DNA of 14,731 bases from Arachnopeziza araneosa (GCA_003988855.1 QYAI01000302.1:1-14731), one strand, 5' to 3'. Positions 1 through 9,283 are shown, counted from the stretch's first letter. Translations and numbers: made by a program. Notes: generated from the letters alone by a model not told the origin.

Positions 1-67
<67 letters not shown>

Positions 68-85
68 CAANAAAAAAAAAAAAAA
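1..85. repeat. Poly(A) run with one ambiguous base at window start
   Basis: The first 66 bases are adenine without interruption, followed by a short break containing an N at 71 and another A run. A homopolymer this long at a sequence end, with an uncalled base, may be a real simple repeat inside the AT-rich tract or an assembly end artefact. No gene is associated with it. Confidence 0.9.
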
Positions 86-234
86 TAAGCTTACATTTGC
101 AGCTAGAAAACAAATTAAAGCTAAGCTAACAAAAAATTACAATTAAAACAAAAGCAAAGCAGCTGTTTGTTAACAAAAAAACAAAATTATATCTTGTTAG
201 ATGCAGCTACTTGCAAACGCGCTTTGTTTTCTAA

Positions 235-486
235 TAACTTGTTTTTTGTTAAGTACAAAATTGCACTTTTTTTAAAAGCTTTTGCAAAAAAAGCAAAACG
301 CTTTTAGAAAGTAATTAAAGATTAACTTGTTTTTTGTTAAGTACAAAATTGCACTTTTTTTAAAAGCTTTTGCAAAAAAAGCAAGATGCTTTTAAAAAGT
401 AACTAAAGATTAACTTGTTTTTTGTTAAGTATAAAATTGCACTTTTTTTAAAAGCTTTTGCAAAAAAAGCAAAACGTTTTTAAAAA
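235..486. repeat. Three tandem copies of an 88-bp unit
   Basis: The unit begins with taacttgttttttgttaag at 235, 323 and 411, so the period is exactly 88 bp. Copies 1 and 2 differ at four positions (297/385, 299/387, 307/395, 315/403), all transitions, with no insertion or deletion. Copy 3 carries further transitions, such as C to T at the base matching 256, and decays after about 486. Each unit holds the palindrome aaaagctttt. This is a local duplication later altered by the C-to-T process that shaped the tract. Confidence 0.9.
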
Positions 487-1119
487 ACAACTTAAAAATT
501 ACAAGTAAGCTGCAACTTAATTAAAAATAGCTTAGATTAAAAAGCAAGCAGCAACTAAATGTAAAATAGCTTAAAATTATAAGCAAGAAAAGCTTTTAAA
601 GTTTTTGCTTAACTTAAATAACAACTTAAAGCATAAATTATTAAAAAAGCAAAAAAGTATTAAGCTACTAGCGTTTTAGTAGCGAAAAAGTATTGCGCTG
701 CTAGCGTTTTTAAAGTAGCTAAAAACTTTTTTGCTAACGTAAAAAAGTTGTTTGTAATTAAGCTTTAGCTAGCAAAGCTAGTTGCAGCACTGTATTTTTT
801 TGCTTTAGTTAAACAAGTAAGTACAGCTTTTTTTTTTTGTTTACTAAGCTTTTTTCTTTTGTACTTTAATTTAAATACTTGCTAGCAAATTTAAAGTTGT
901 TACTTTTTTAATAGCTAAACTAGTTTTTTTTAGTGTTAAAGCTATATTAAGTTAAGTTCTAACTAGTAGCAAATTAGCAGCAATTTAATAGTAGTGCAAA
1001 AGCAAAACGCTATAGTTGTAGCAGCAAGAAAAATAAAAAATAAAGCTTTTTTAACAAAAAAAAAAAAAACAAGCGCTAGCAGAAAAGTAGTAGTAAAAAA
1101 AACAAGCGTAGACAAAAAA

Positions 1120-1148
1120 GTGCAAAAAGTGCAAAAAGTGCAAAAAAA
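1120..1148. repeat. 9-bp tandem repeat, three copies
   Basis: The unit gtgcaaaaa starts at 1120, 1129 and 1138; the last copy has two extra A. It is a simple microsatellite-like array in the AT-rich tract. Confidence 0.85.
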
Positions 1149-1196
1149 GTGTAAGTAACTTGCTTTAGCGTTAAATTAACTATGTTTCGCGCTAAA

Positions 1197-1250
1197 GCTA
1201 ATTAAGAAAAAAAAGCTAATTAAAAAAAAAAAGCTAATTAAAAAAAAAAC
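1197..1250. repeat. 18-bp tandem repeat, three copies
   Basis: The unit gctaattaa followed by an A run starts at 1197, 1215 and 1233, an exact 18-bp period. The only difference in the first copy is one G in place of A. No function is suggested. Confidence 0.85.
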
Positions 1251-1550
1251 AGTTAGTTCTAAGTAAAATTAATTAAAAAAACGCTTTCTAGCGTTAAGCT
1301 GCTGCTAAAGAAGCTTAAGCTTAACTGCAGTTTACAAGCAAGTAAATAAAAAAAGTTTAAAAAAAGCTTTTGCTTCTTGCGTGTAAGCAGCTTGTTATAG
1401 CTAAACTACTTTGTTGTTGCATTAATTACAGTTCGCGAAGCAGCTAATTAAAAAGTAAAAGCTAGCTAGCTTTAAAGCTTTACACTACTAGTTTTTAGTT
1501 TTAGTAATAAAAGCAAAGCAAAGTTAAAAAGTAAGCTTACTAACAAACTA

Positions 1551-1616
1551 CTATTAAGTAAATTTTAACTAAACTTTAGTTTGCTATTAAGTAAACTTTA
1601 ACTAAACTTTAGTTTG
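1551..1616. repeat. 33-bp tandem duplication
   Basis: Two adjacent 33-bp copies begin with ctattaagta at 1551 and 1584. They differ by a single T/C transition (1563 against 1596). This fits recent slippage duplication followed by a C-to-T change. Confidence 0.85.
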
Positions 1617-4600
1617 CAAGTAGCTTTTTGCTAACTTAAAAAATAGCTAAAACTAAGCTACTAATGCTACTTAACTAAAATAATGTAGTATTGCTAAACA
1701 AAATTTTTTAATAGCTAGCTTAAATAAGCTGCATCTTAACTATAACTTGCTTTTTCTTAAGCAACAGTGTGCTTAGCTTACTACGCTAAAGTTTTTTAAA
1801 GCTAGCGCGCAAGCTTAAGTAAAAAAGCAAGCTTTAAGCATGTAATTTTAAAATGCTTATTGCTAATCTTAATTGCAACTTGCTAGTAAAAAAAAACAGT
1901 AAAAATTATTAAAAGCTTAGTAGCTTAAAAGCTAGTTTAGAAAGCTTTAGTAAGCAACTAAGTTATTTAATGCTTTTAAGTTTTAGCTTAAGCTACGTAG
2001 CTTAGTTTGCAAACTACTTTAACATTGTTATTGTTATTATTGCTATTTTTAGTTGCTTTGCTTGCAATTTGCTTTTAACTTAAAGCTAACTAAGTAGCAG
2101 CTTAACTACTAAGTAGCTATAAAAAGTAAGTATGTTTAAAAGTAAGTTAGTTCGAATTTGTCTGTAAGTAGCAAACAAAAAAGCAAACGCAAGCTAAATA
2201 TTAATATAAAATCTTGCTAACAAGCAAGAAAAAAAAGCAAAGCATGTAAAACAAAGCTAGATTTATAGTTTTTTGTATTTTGTTATACTTAATAATTAAG
2301 CAAAGTAAGCTATAGCAAACTATAATGTTTTAAAGCATAGTAGTTATGTTACATACTGCAATTAAAAAAAGTTTAAAGCTGCGTTTTAAACAGCTACTAG
2401 TTGTATAAAAAAAAAAAAGCAAGCTGCTTAAAAACGCAGTGTAGTTAAAAAAATACTGCTACACGCGTAAAAACTCTTAAGCTTTTTTGTGTTTTAGCTA
2501 CTGCTAAGTAATAATTAAGCAAGTAAAAACTTTTGCATAGCGCGCGATTTGCTTTTAATTTGCAAAGTAAATAAAAAATAACTTGCTAAAAGCGCAGCTG
2601 CTAATTACGTTTTAAAAGTTAAAAAGCTATAGCAAATCTGCAGTTAAAAAAGTACTAAGTAAATAGTAAAGCTACTGCTATGCGTTTGCAATGTTTTAGT
2701 AAACTTACTTCTTAAAGTTTTTAAGCTAAAAAGTTTTTATGTTAATTGTAACTGCTAACTTGTTTTTGTTTTAGTGTAAAAAAGTGCGCTTTACGTTAAA
2801 AGCTTAAACTTTTTTTTTTTGTAAGCAAAAAAAAAAAAAATCTATAAACAAAAACAAAGCTTTAACTGTTAGCTAGCAGCGTTAAGTTTTTTGCAAAGCA
2901 GCTAGCAAATTATCGTACTAGCTACAACTTAAAATTAATAAAAAAACGTATTTGTAAAAAAAAATAGTTAATTTAAAAACAAGCAGCTAGCAAACTTAAA
3001 TTAACGCTGTTAGTTAACTTATGCAGTAAGCAGCTAAGTAAAAAGCAACTTTTGCTTTCGTATTGTTTTTTAAGTTTAAGCTTAGAATTTTAGCGTAGTA
3101 AGTAAAAATTATATTTAAAGTTTTAAACTAAAAAAAAAAAAACATTATAATTAAAATTGTAAAAAGCTTAAGCAAACTTTCGACAATAAAGTTTTGCAGC
3201 GTTAAGCTATGCTTGTACTGCTAGTTATTCTGCGCTAGATTAAAAGCAAATTGTAAGTTATTTGTTGCTTAATAAAAAACAAGCTACGCTTAATTTTACA
3301 CTTTTTTAATTAAGTAATAAAAAAACGCTAAAAGAAATTAAAAGTACAGCAAAACTATTTTTGCTGTTAGCGCGAAGTTTTTTTTGCTTATTAGCTAAAC
3401 TTAAAAAAAAAAGCAAAAAAGCTGCTTTTAAGTTAAGAAGTAAAAGTTTAAAAAGCAAATCTAGCTAAAAGCGCTTTAAAAGCTAGTATTAAAGTAAATT
3501 AAGTAAAGCTAGCTTAAGTAAACGTAGAAAGTTGCGCGAAAAGTTACTTTAACTTAATTAAAAAAAGTTTAAAAAGCAAATGTAATAACTTTAAAAATTA
3601 ACTTTTTTTTAATTGTAAAGTTAAAAGCAGCAAAAAAGCTATTTGCAGCTTTAAAGTTAAAAAGTTAGAAAAAAGCAGTTAGCTTTGCTTTTAGTTAGTA
3701 CATAAGCTTTTAAAGAGCTTTTAAGTATCGAAACTTGCAAAACTGCTGCTTTTATAGCGTCTTGCTAATAAAAAAGTAAAAAGTTGCTTTTTATTTAGTG
3801 CTAAGTAAACGTTGCTTTACTATTAAGTTAAAGACAAAAAGTTCTAGTAGCGCAAAAGCTATAGCTATAGCGCAAAGCAAAAGCGCTAACTGTTCTAAGT
3901 GCACTTGCTAAAAACTTACTACTGTTTTAGTAAGCGCAAGCTACTACTAGACAAGAAAGCTAAACAAGCAGCTTTTAGAAAGCTGCAAAGCAGCTGTTTA
4001 ATAAGCGTGCTAAAAGTAAAGCATAAGCTTTTTTTTGCTTGTCTAGCAAAAGAAAAGCAGCTTTAAGCAAAAAAAGCACTACTAGCTATTTTTAACTGCG
4101 ACGCTTTTAAATAGCTAGCTGTTATCTAGCAGCAAAGCTAGCATGCGCTTGTAGCTGTTTTTAACTACAGCTAGAAAAGCTAAAAAAAGTTTAAGCAAGC
4201 TTAGTAGCGCGCTTGCAACAAAAGCAACTTAGCTATAAACTGCAGCGTGCGCTTGCAAGTAGTGTTAAAGAAAGTAGTTTTTTGTTTTTAAGTTGTGCTT
4301 TTTCTAGCGATTTAGCTAGCTGTAAAAGATAATAATCTAGCTACACAAGCAGCAAAAAACAAAAAGTTTGTTAGCTAGCGTTACAATCTTAAGAAAAAAA
4401 AGCTAGAAAATCTAAGCTTGTTTACTACTAAGTTAGCTGTAGTTTAGAAAAAAAAAAGCTACACACAAAAGCTTACAGAAACAGCAAGAAAAGCTTAGAC
4501 TAGCGTAGTAAGCTCGCAGATAAAGTATGTCGTGCATCTCGAGCGTAGCACTGCTAGTAAAAGCGTAAGCACGCTAAAGCTTAAAGCTAGCGTAGTCGAA

Positions 4601-5085
4601 TAGCTCGCTATTCGCAAGCAATGCGAAAAACGTTCGAGCAAAAAACAAGAACGAAAGCTAAGCTCGAGAGATGTACTTTCGAAATCTAGTTGCTTGCAAA
4701 AGCTTAAAAAAAAAAAACAAGAAAAAAAAAACGCGCTTTTAAGAACTAGAAGAAATTAAAAGCGAAAAGCTGTTATTTTTTATTGCAAGTTGCAAGCACT
4801 AAACTTAGAACTAAAGTTCGAGTTGTTAGAATTTTTTCTTTTAGCATTTTCGCGCAGTATACAGTTAGTTTTTTGCTTTAACTTCGAACTTCTTTAGCTT
4901 TTTAACGTTAAGCAAGCGCAAGTTAAACAGCAGCTTCTTTCTTGTTAAGAAGAAACTAAGTCGCTTAGCGACGTTGTCGCATCGTAGATTAAGCAGCTAT
5001 TAAAACAAAGGTAGTTTAGCAGCGACTTAGTAGCTTAGAGCTTGTAACGCAGTCGCTTGTAACGCTTGCTTCGAATTTTGTTTTA

Positions 5086-5345
5086 AGGCTAGCAGCGAAA
5101 CAGTCGCTAGTCGTGCGGCCGCGTGCTTAATTAAGGCAAGAGCGCGTACGAAGGCTTCGGTTCGTGTAGCAGAGCTAGATCGGGGCAAGCGCGAGTACGA
5201 GGCTCTAGCTCGAGTTCGATAGCCGAATCAAGGTTAGCGGCAGTACGAGAAAGCGAGGCTAACGGGATGCGGCTAAGAGGGCGAAGGGCAGGGCCGCATA
5301 CCAGGCAGCGGAGAAAGCATCTGTTACTCCAGAACCGCCTTGTAA
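5086..5345 (+). other. GC-richer, G-skewed transition zone with possible broken coding remnant
   Basis: GG returns at 5087 and base composition changes sharply to about half GC. In 5161-5280 I count 44 G against 24 C on this strand. One plus-strand frame is open from 5034 and reads as a charged, Ala/Arg/Glu-rich sequence, but it is broken by TAG at 5220, TAG at 5235, TAA at 5274 and TAA at 5343. Such stops are what C-to-T changes at CAG or CAA codons leave, so this may be the less-damaged end of a transposon gene. Another frame is open from 5135 to 5353 but is Arg/Ser-rich and looks like a shadow of base composition. No family is recognised. Confidence 0.35.
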
Positions 5346-5425
5346 AGTTTTATTAGAATATAATTTCTTTTATTTAAAAAGTACTTAAAAACTAGAGAGT
5401 ACCATAGCTCTTTTGATTTTGCTGG

Positions 5426-5761
5426 TGTAACGGCACGAATACGGATGTGGCTAGTCAAGAGGCATATGGAAGTGCGTTGATAGTCTGAGTACATTCGGTT
5501 TATAGGCTAGCTACGAAGGAAAAGAAGAATATAAGAAAAGAAAAACTACACGAGTGAAGTGTGCCTTATGTACAGTAGACTTCTCTCTGGCCCTAGTCCG
5601 AATAGACTCTGAATGTGCCCCTTATTCTCCACCCTCCGGAAATGAGGTTCTTATGCCCACGTGATATCCTGCTCATCACAGCTGGTACTCTCTGAGAGTA
5701 CCAACGGGAACAGGTGTAGGATATTATTTAAGAAGTTGTCTTCGGCAATCGTGATATTACT
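5426..5761. mobile_element. LTR-like repeat, copy A
   Basis: Begins with tgtaacggcac. The first 165 bases or so and the last 75 or so align with copy B at 5769-6200; the middle differs, and this copy is about 95 bp shorter. The tail shares the motif ctgagagtaccaac and a following AACAGGTGTAG-like stretch with copy B, and ends in gtgatattac, which looks like a mutated form of B's end gtgccgttaca. The TG start, short inverted ends and length of 330-430 bp fit a solo LTR of a fungal retrotransposon, possibly copia-type. I see no target-site duplication and no internal retrotransposon genes. A nonautonomous element with inverted ends is the alternative. Confidence 0.5.
5684..5702. repeat. Perfect 9-bp inverted repeat inside LTR-like copy A
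   Basis: ggtactctc and gagagtacc flank a single T, giving a 9-bp perfect palindrome. The matching place in copy B (about 6114-6132) keeps the right arm but has an imperfect left arm. It could be a protein-binding site or a structural part of the LTR. Confidence 0.7.
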
Positions 5762-5768
5762 TTTTTTA

Positions 5769-6200
5769 TGTAACAGCGCAAATAACGAAGTAACTAGAGA
5801 AGAAGCATATAAGAGTGCGTTTACGATAAGCTAGTATATTCGACTTATAAGCTCTAGTACGAAGAAAAAAAGTAATATAAGAAAGAAAGAGAAAGAAAGC
5901 AATAGAGAAGTGTGCTATATACTTCTTAGTGTAGTGGCCCGAACACCTTCCGAATATGTTCCGACCTCTTTTCATATATCATGTAACCTAAAAAGAGGGT
6001 TCCATCCCTCACACCCAGTACTAACTGAAACAGCTATAGCTTCGGGTGTTGCTTCAGTTCCTGCCTAGGTCCTGACTACCGGATCCAACTCGTGACACTT
6101 AACAAAAAGTGCTAGTACGCTCTGAGAGTACCAACAAGAACAGGTGTAGAATCTATTCTTTTACAACAACACCTTTTTTGTTCCTACCAGTGCCGTTACA
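5769..6200. mobile_element. LTR-like repeat, copy B
   Basis: Starts tgtaacagcgc and ends agtgccgttaca. The end is the reverse complement of copy A's first 11 bases (tgtaacggcac), so the pair shares the TG...CA inverted ends of LTRs. Where copies align, B mostly shows A where copy A shows G (for example gcatataag for gcatatggaag), as expected if B suffered more G-to-A (C-to-T on the other strand) mutation. It lies only about 7 bp after copy A, so no retrotransposon body separates them. A 69-codon minus-strand frame inside it lacks coding character and was not annotated. Confidence 0.5.
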
Positions 6201-6454
6201 TTCGTAACTAACTCGTAATTCGCTACAAGTTCTAGAATTAATCTTACATAATTAATAAGACTAAATTAAACCTAGAAGCAAGCTTTTTACTTTGCGTGGC
6301 ATTACCAACGGCCTTTCGTACTTTTGAAATAAAGTTTTGTTCGCTCGTGATATCTACACATAACATTTGCAACACGTAACATTCTGCTTATCACATACAG
6401 CACAGTTTGTGTTATGAAAATGCCTCTAATTTTTCCTAATCTCAGGTGTCGAGA

Positions 6455-7479
6455 CTACAACTCATTCGCGTACTGATCTACAACCTTCTTTAAGCTCTTG
6501 GCCGAAGCTGACAAGAAAGACTGCTCATCTTGATCTAATTGTAAAGGAAAAGAAGAAATAATTCCATCTCGGCCTAAAACAGCTGGCAGGCTAAGACAAC
6601 ATCCTGATTCCTCTTGCCAATGACTTAGTGGGAAGACCTGGCGATGATCGAAGATAATGGCTTCACAAATTCTTGCTGTCACGGCAGCGACGCCGTAAGA
6701 TGTGAAGCCTTTGACTTTGATGATATTTTCAGCTTTCATTCGTGTCGTCGCGGCTATCTCTTGTCGTTCAGTCTCTGTCAACGGGAGGACTTTCAATAGA
6801 GGTGTTCCGTGAACTGTAGCTGAAGACCAAGCGACCTATTAAAGAATTAAATTGATAAAATATAACGGAATTCTTGATCTGCACTTACACATTGAGAATC
6901 GCCATGCTCGCCAATCACGAGAGCGTGGATGGAGGTATCAGCAACCTATCTTGTCAGATGTCGTTTCCTTACCGACTGTTTTGTTGAAAATACCTGCAAT
7001 TTGCCAGCCAGAATTCTTGTAAGCCTGATGGAGTCTAATAGAGTCCCAGAACCAAGCACCTGACTCTTGGGTAATCCAGAAAACCTCTGCGCAAAAAGCG
7101 TAAGGATATCCACAGGATTAGCAACAATCAGGAGGATGGCATCTGTACGAATCGGTTGGAGAGAGCTTAGAATAGATTTGAGGACCTTAAGGTTCCGATC
7201 GATGAGATCCAGTCGTGTATCACCAGGTTTCTGCTTCGCTCCGGCAGTGATGATGATGATATCACACTTCTGGGCATCTTCGATAGCTCCTTGCCTGATC
7301 CGGACATTGGAGAGAAATGTCGCATCAGAGAGATCCTGCACTTGTGCTTGACAAAGATCGTGATTTATATCGACCAGCACAATGTCAGCTACAACTTGGC
7401 GGAGGAGGAGGGAGTATGCGACAGCTGACCCAACGGATCCGGCCCCTATTACTGCGATTGAACCACTCGAAGCAGACAT
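6455..7479 (-). CDS. L-lactate dehydrogenase (NAD-dependent), three exons, 307 aa
   Basis: Catalyses pyruvate + NADH to L-lactate + NAD+ in the cytosol. Exons on the minus strand: 7479-6994, 6945-6889, 6835-6455; introns of 48 and 53 bp are GT-AG and both phase 0, the first with a CTGAC branch-like motif. The spliced frame closes at 307 residues, normal for the family. Visible motifs: nucleotide-binding GAGSVG at 12-17 and Asp37, which favours NAD; the substrate loop with Gln83 (lactate dehydrogenase; malate dehydrogenase has Arg here) and Arg89; Asn121 in NPVD; Asp149 and Arg152 in LLDSIR; catalytic His176 in GEHGDS; Thr226 in KGFTS. These are the expected equivalents of Q102, R109, N140, D168, R171, H195 and T246. 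The start at 7479 lies seven residues before the first strand of the Rossmann fold. No targeting peptide is seen. The gene looks intact despite flanking repeat DNA. Confidence 0.94.
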
Positions 7480-7687
7480 CCTAGTACTGGAGATACTGAT
7501 TTAAGATCAGTAGAGATTTGTTGCAAGCTTCTTTTGTTTCGATTATTCCTCATCAGGCGATAAAATGTCGGACCACTTCTTTATTTAGAAGCTCTAAGCT
7601 ACAAAGAAAAGTGGGGTAACGTGAGCACGTGTGCGAAGCGAGTACTTGAGATACTACCGGTAGAGGCTATTTCAAGAAGTATCTAGT

Positions 7688-8031
7688 CTAGCACGCTATG
7701 GGTCTTTTCGAACGGCTTTCGATACCGTGGGTTAGATAAGTACTTAAGGAGACTATCACGAATTGATCGGCTTCATCTGAAAGAACAGCATTGTCCGAGT
7801 GCTTCAATTCTGCGTCATTAATAGAATTGTCTCGAACCATATGTCTCGCAACAGAATCATCAAATCTTTCTTCTTATGCTTGCTAATTTAGTAGTACAAT
7901 ATCAATGAGATTCTTATAAAGTTCCTCCTAGTGTTCGCAATAGTGTTTCTACCAACCAGTGTAGCTCCAAGGCTTTGGAGCTCTTCATTAGAGAAGCCTC
8001 TGAACTCGTCATCGGACTCGGCCGTATGTAC
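7688..8031 (-). pseudogene. Possible degraded coding remnant of unknown family
   Basis: Two neighbouring minus-strand frames look protein-like without a good start. The first, 8031-7888, encodes 47 codons including AESDDEFRGFSNEELQSLG, an acidic start followed by an Arg-containing stretch, and ends at TAA. The second, in another frame, 7873-7688, encodes 61 codons including MVRDNSINDAELKHSDNAV and ends at TAG. Their composition (acidic/amphipathic, few rare residues) is more protein-like than that of the surrounding frames. They may be pieces of one frameshifted gene or transposon protein, or exons whose junction I cannot prove. I do not recognise a family, and chance is possible. Confidence 0.3.
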
Positions 8032-8271
8032 TTAGTTATAAAGACTCATTTTAAAAGATCATTTGACGACAATATCGGCGTAGCATTTAGAATAGATAAT
8101 GGATGGAGGAGTTGGTAGCAAATCGAGCTAACTTGACCAATAATGTCGTCAGCGATTGCTAGGAGAAGATGGTATCTGAAGAAGAAGACGGTAGCTCGAG
8201 AAAGATGGTGGCGATTCGAAGAAGACCATGGCTCGAAGGTGATGGTGCTCTCAGGTGATGGCCTGGAGAGG

Positions 8272-8293
8272 ACAGTAGCTGGGAAGCTACTGT
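8272..8293. repeat. 9-bp hairpin in purine-rich stretch
   Basis: acagtagct and agctactgt form a perfect 9-bp stem with a GGGA loop. It lies in a stretch with several near-repeats of gatggt and ctcgaa. There is no following T run, and no function is evident. Confidence 0.6.
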
Positions 8294-8819
8294 AGTTCGA
8301 GTGGATAGAAATTCGAAAACTACAGACTTTTGCGATCAATAATTGTAGCTTCAAAACTATCTTTCAAGAAGGTGTATCTCGCAACTCAATTCAACTTAAA
8401 AAGTAGACTGCGATAAAGGATGTGGAGAGAGAGGAAGTTGTTGCAAATGTAAGCAGAAAATAACTGTCGTCGTAGTTTAGAAGCTTCGTGTTCAACTCAA
8501 CATATCATCAGGGATATTTTAACTATAAAAGAATTGCCACATTATGCCTCAAGCCCTCGCGACAACACTCCTTACGTCGCTCGGCTACGGGACTTGTATG
8601 CCAAACGTACACTCGCCTTGCATATTTCAGGGCATAGAGCTGTGGACGAGACATCTAGCTGCAAACCATGAAATTTAATATCTGCAATCAATAGCTAGGC
8701 AGCTGTCACGAAAAATCCTCTGCACACGAAGAACAGGGTTTTACATGCTCTAGATTCAGTTCCTACGTAAATACTTAGCTCTTCTCATTTCTTTTATGAT
8801 CTATTCAATTCAAATTTTT

Positions 8820-8846
8820 CAAGCTCATCAAGCTCATCAAGCCCAT
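8820..8846. repeat. 9-bp tandem repeat, three copies
   Basis: caagctcat occurs at 8820 and 8829, then caagcccat at 8838. It is a short microsatellite in the peptidase gene's upstream region, and the last copy differs by one transition. Confidence 0.8.
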
Positions 8847-9226
8847 TACCGCGCTCTCACTCCAGAGAGGATATGATTGGTGTGCTCTCAAAGAACTATA
8901 ATTGTGTTTCACAAATTGCAGCTATCTGTTTGAAATTGATACACAAATCTGTGTGGCAGTAAATTAAGCGTGATCCATGCAATATGTACGGCAATTTTAC
9001 CGGTTGCGTTTTTTGTTTGGGTTTTTATTTATTAAATCACATGGAACCGTGTGGGGTGTTGTGGCTTATTCTGGCAGGTCCTAAACACAAATTAACTCAA
9101 AACCTTGAATCTATAAGATCACCGCAGATAGAGATAAAACAGCCCGCTTAAAAATATCAGCCACAAAGTACTTGTGTTTATAACGTTCACAAATACGCTT
9201 TACCTTTCTTTATTCGTGCTCGCTCC

Positions 9227-9247
9227 ATGAAGAATCAACTGCAGTAA
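9227..9247 (+). promoter_or_regulatory. Possible upstream ORF in the peptidase leader
   Basis: An ATG at 9227 opens a six-codon frame (MKNQLQ) ending at TAA 9245-9247, 36 bases before the main start at 9284. If the transcript starts upstream of it, this could lower translation of the peptidase. The transcription start is not known from sequence alone. Confidence 0.35.
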
Positions 9248-9283
9248 CAAGCTAGAATAGGATTTTACAAAGTTAGCCTCAAG

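Larger units (their letters stand above)
1..5085. repeat. AT-rich, gene-free tract with RIP-like C-to-T scarring
   Basis: About 5 kb with no plausible coding frame on either strand. TpA greatly exceeds ApT: in 1501-1560 I count 11 TpA against 2 ApT. I saw no GG or CC step before 5010. Remaining C is almost always preceded by A or G, and remaining G is almost always followed by C or T; in 1501-1560 all 14 G/C bases obey this. TpC/GpA steps are scarce on the left and return from about 4500. This is the product of intense C-to-T change on both strands, as expected for repeat-induced point mutation of old duplicated or transposon DNA. The original content cannot be recognised. The retained GCA and GCT triplets differ from the simplest CpA-only form of RIP. 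Confidence 0.85.
7480..9226. other. Intergenic region between lactate dehydrogenase and peptidase genes
   Basis: The two flanking genes diverge, so both promoters should lie here. No sure gene is present. It holds two short minus-strand coding relics (7688-8031), a purine-rich stretch around 8150-8290 with a hairpin, and a 9-bp repeat at 8820. A 102-codon minus-strand frame at 8046-8354 is Ser/Pro-rich and overlaps the purine-rich stretch; I do not regard it as a supported gene. I could not point to a firm TATA box for either flanking gene. Confidence 0.6.

Noticed and set aside
1..5085. CRISPR array or centromeric satellite
   Set aside because: The tandem repeats are few, of different units and directly adjacent without unique spacers, and no long satellite period is visible.
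5115..5134. NotI-like gcggccgc followed 4 bp later by PacI-like ttaattaa, suggesting a cloning-vector polylinker
   Set aside because: The sites sit in a gradual composition gradient with no other vector sequence, and both strings are easily made by the GC-only and AT-only contexts that survive here.
5766..5975. 69-codon minus-strand frame
   Set aside because: It lies wholly inside LTR-like copy B, has no coding character, and its open state reflects AT-rich repeat sequence.
7067..7351. 94-codon plus-strand frame
   Set aside because: It is antisense to exon 1 of the lactate dehydrogenase, whose frame carries all expected motifs.
8046..8354. 102-codon minus-strand frame
   Set aside because: It is Ser/Pro/Leu-rich over a purine-rich stretch with internal near-repeats, with no motif or intron support; left as unsupported.
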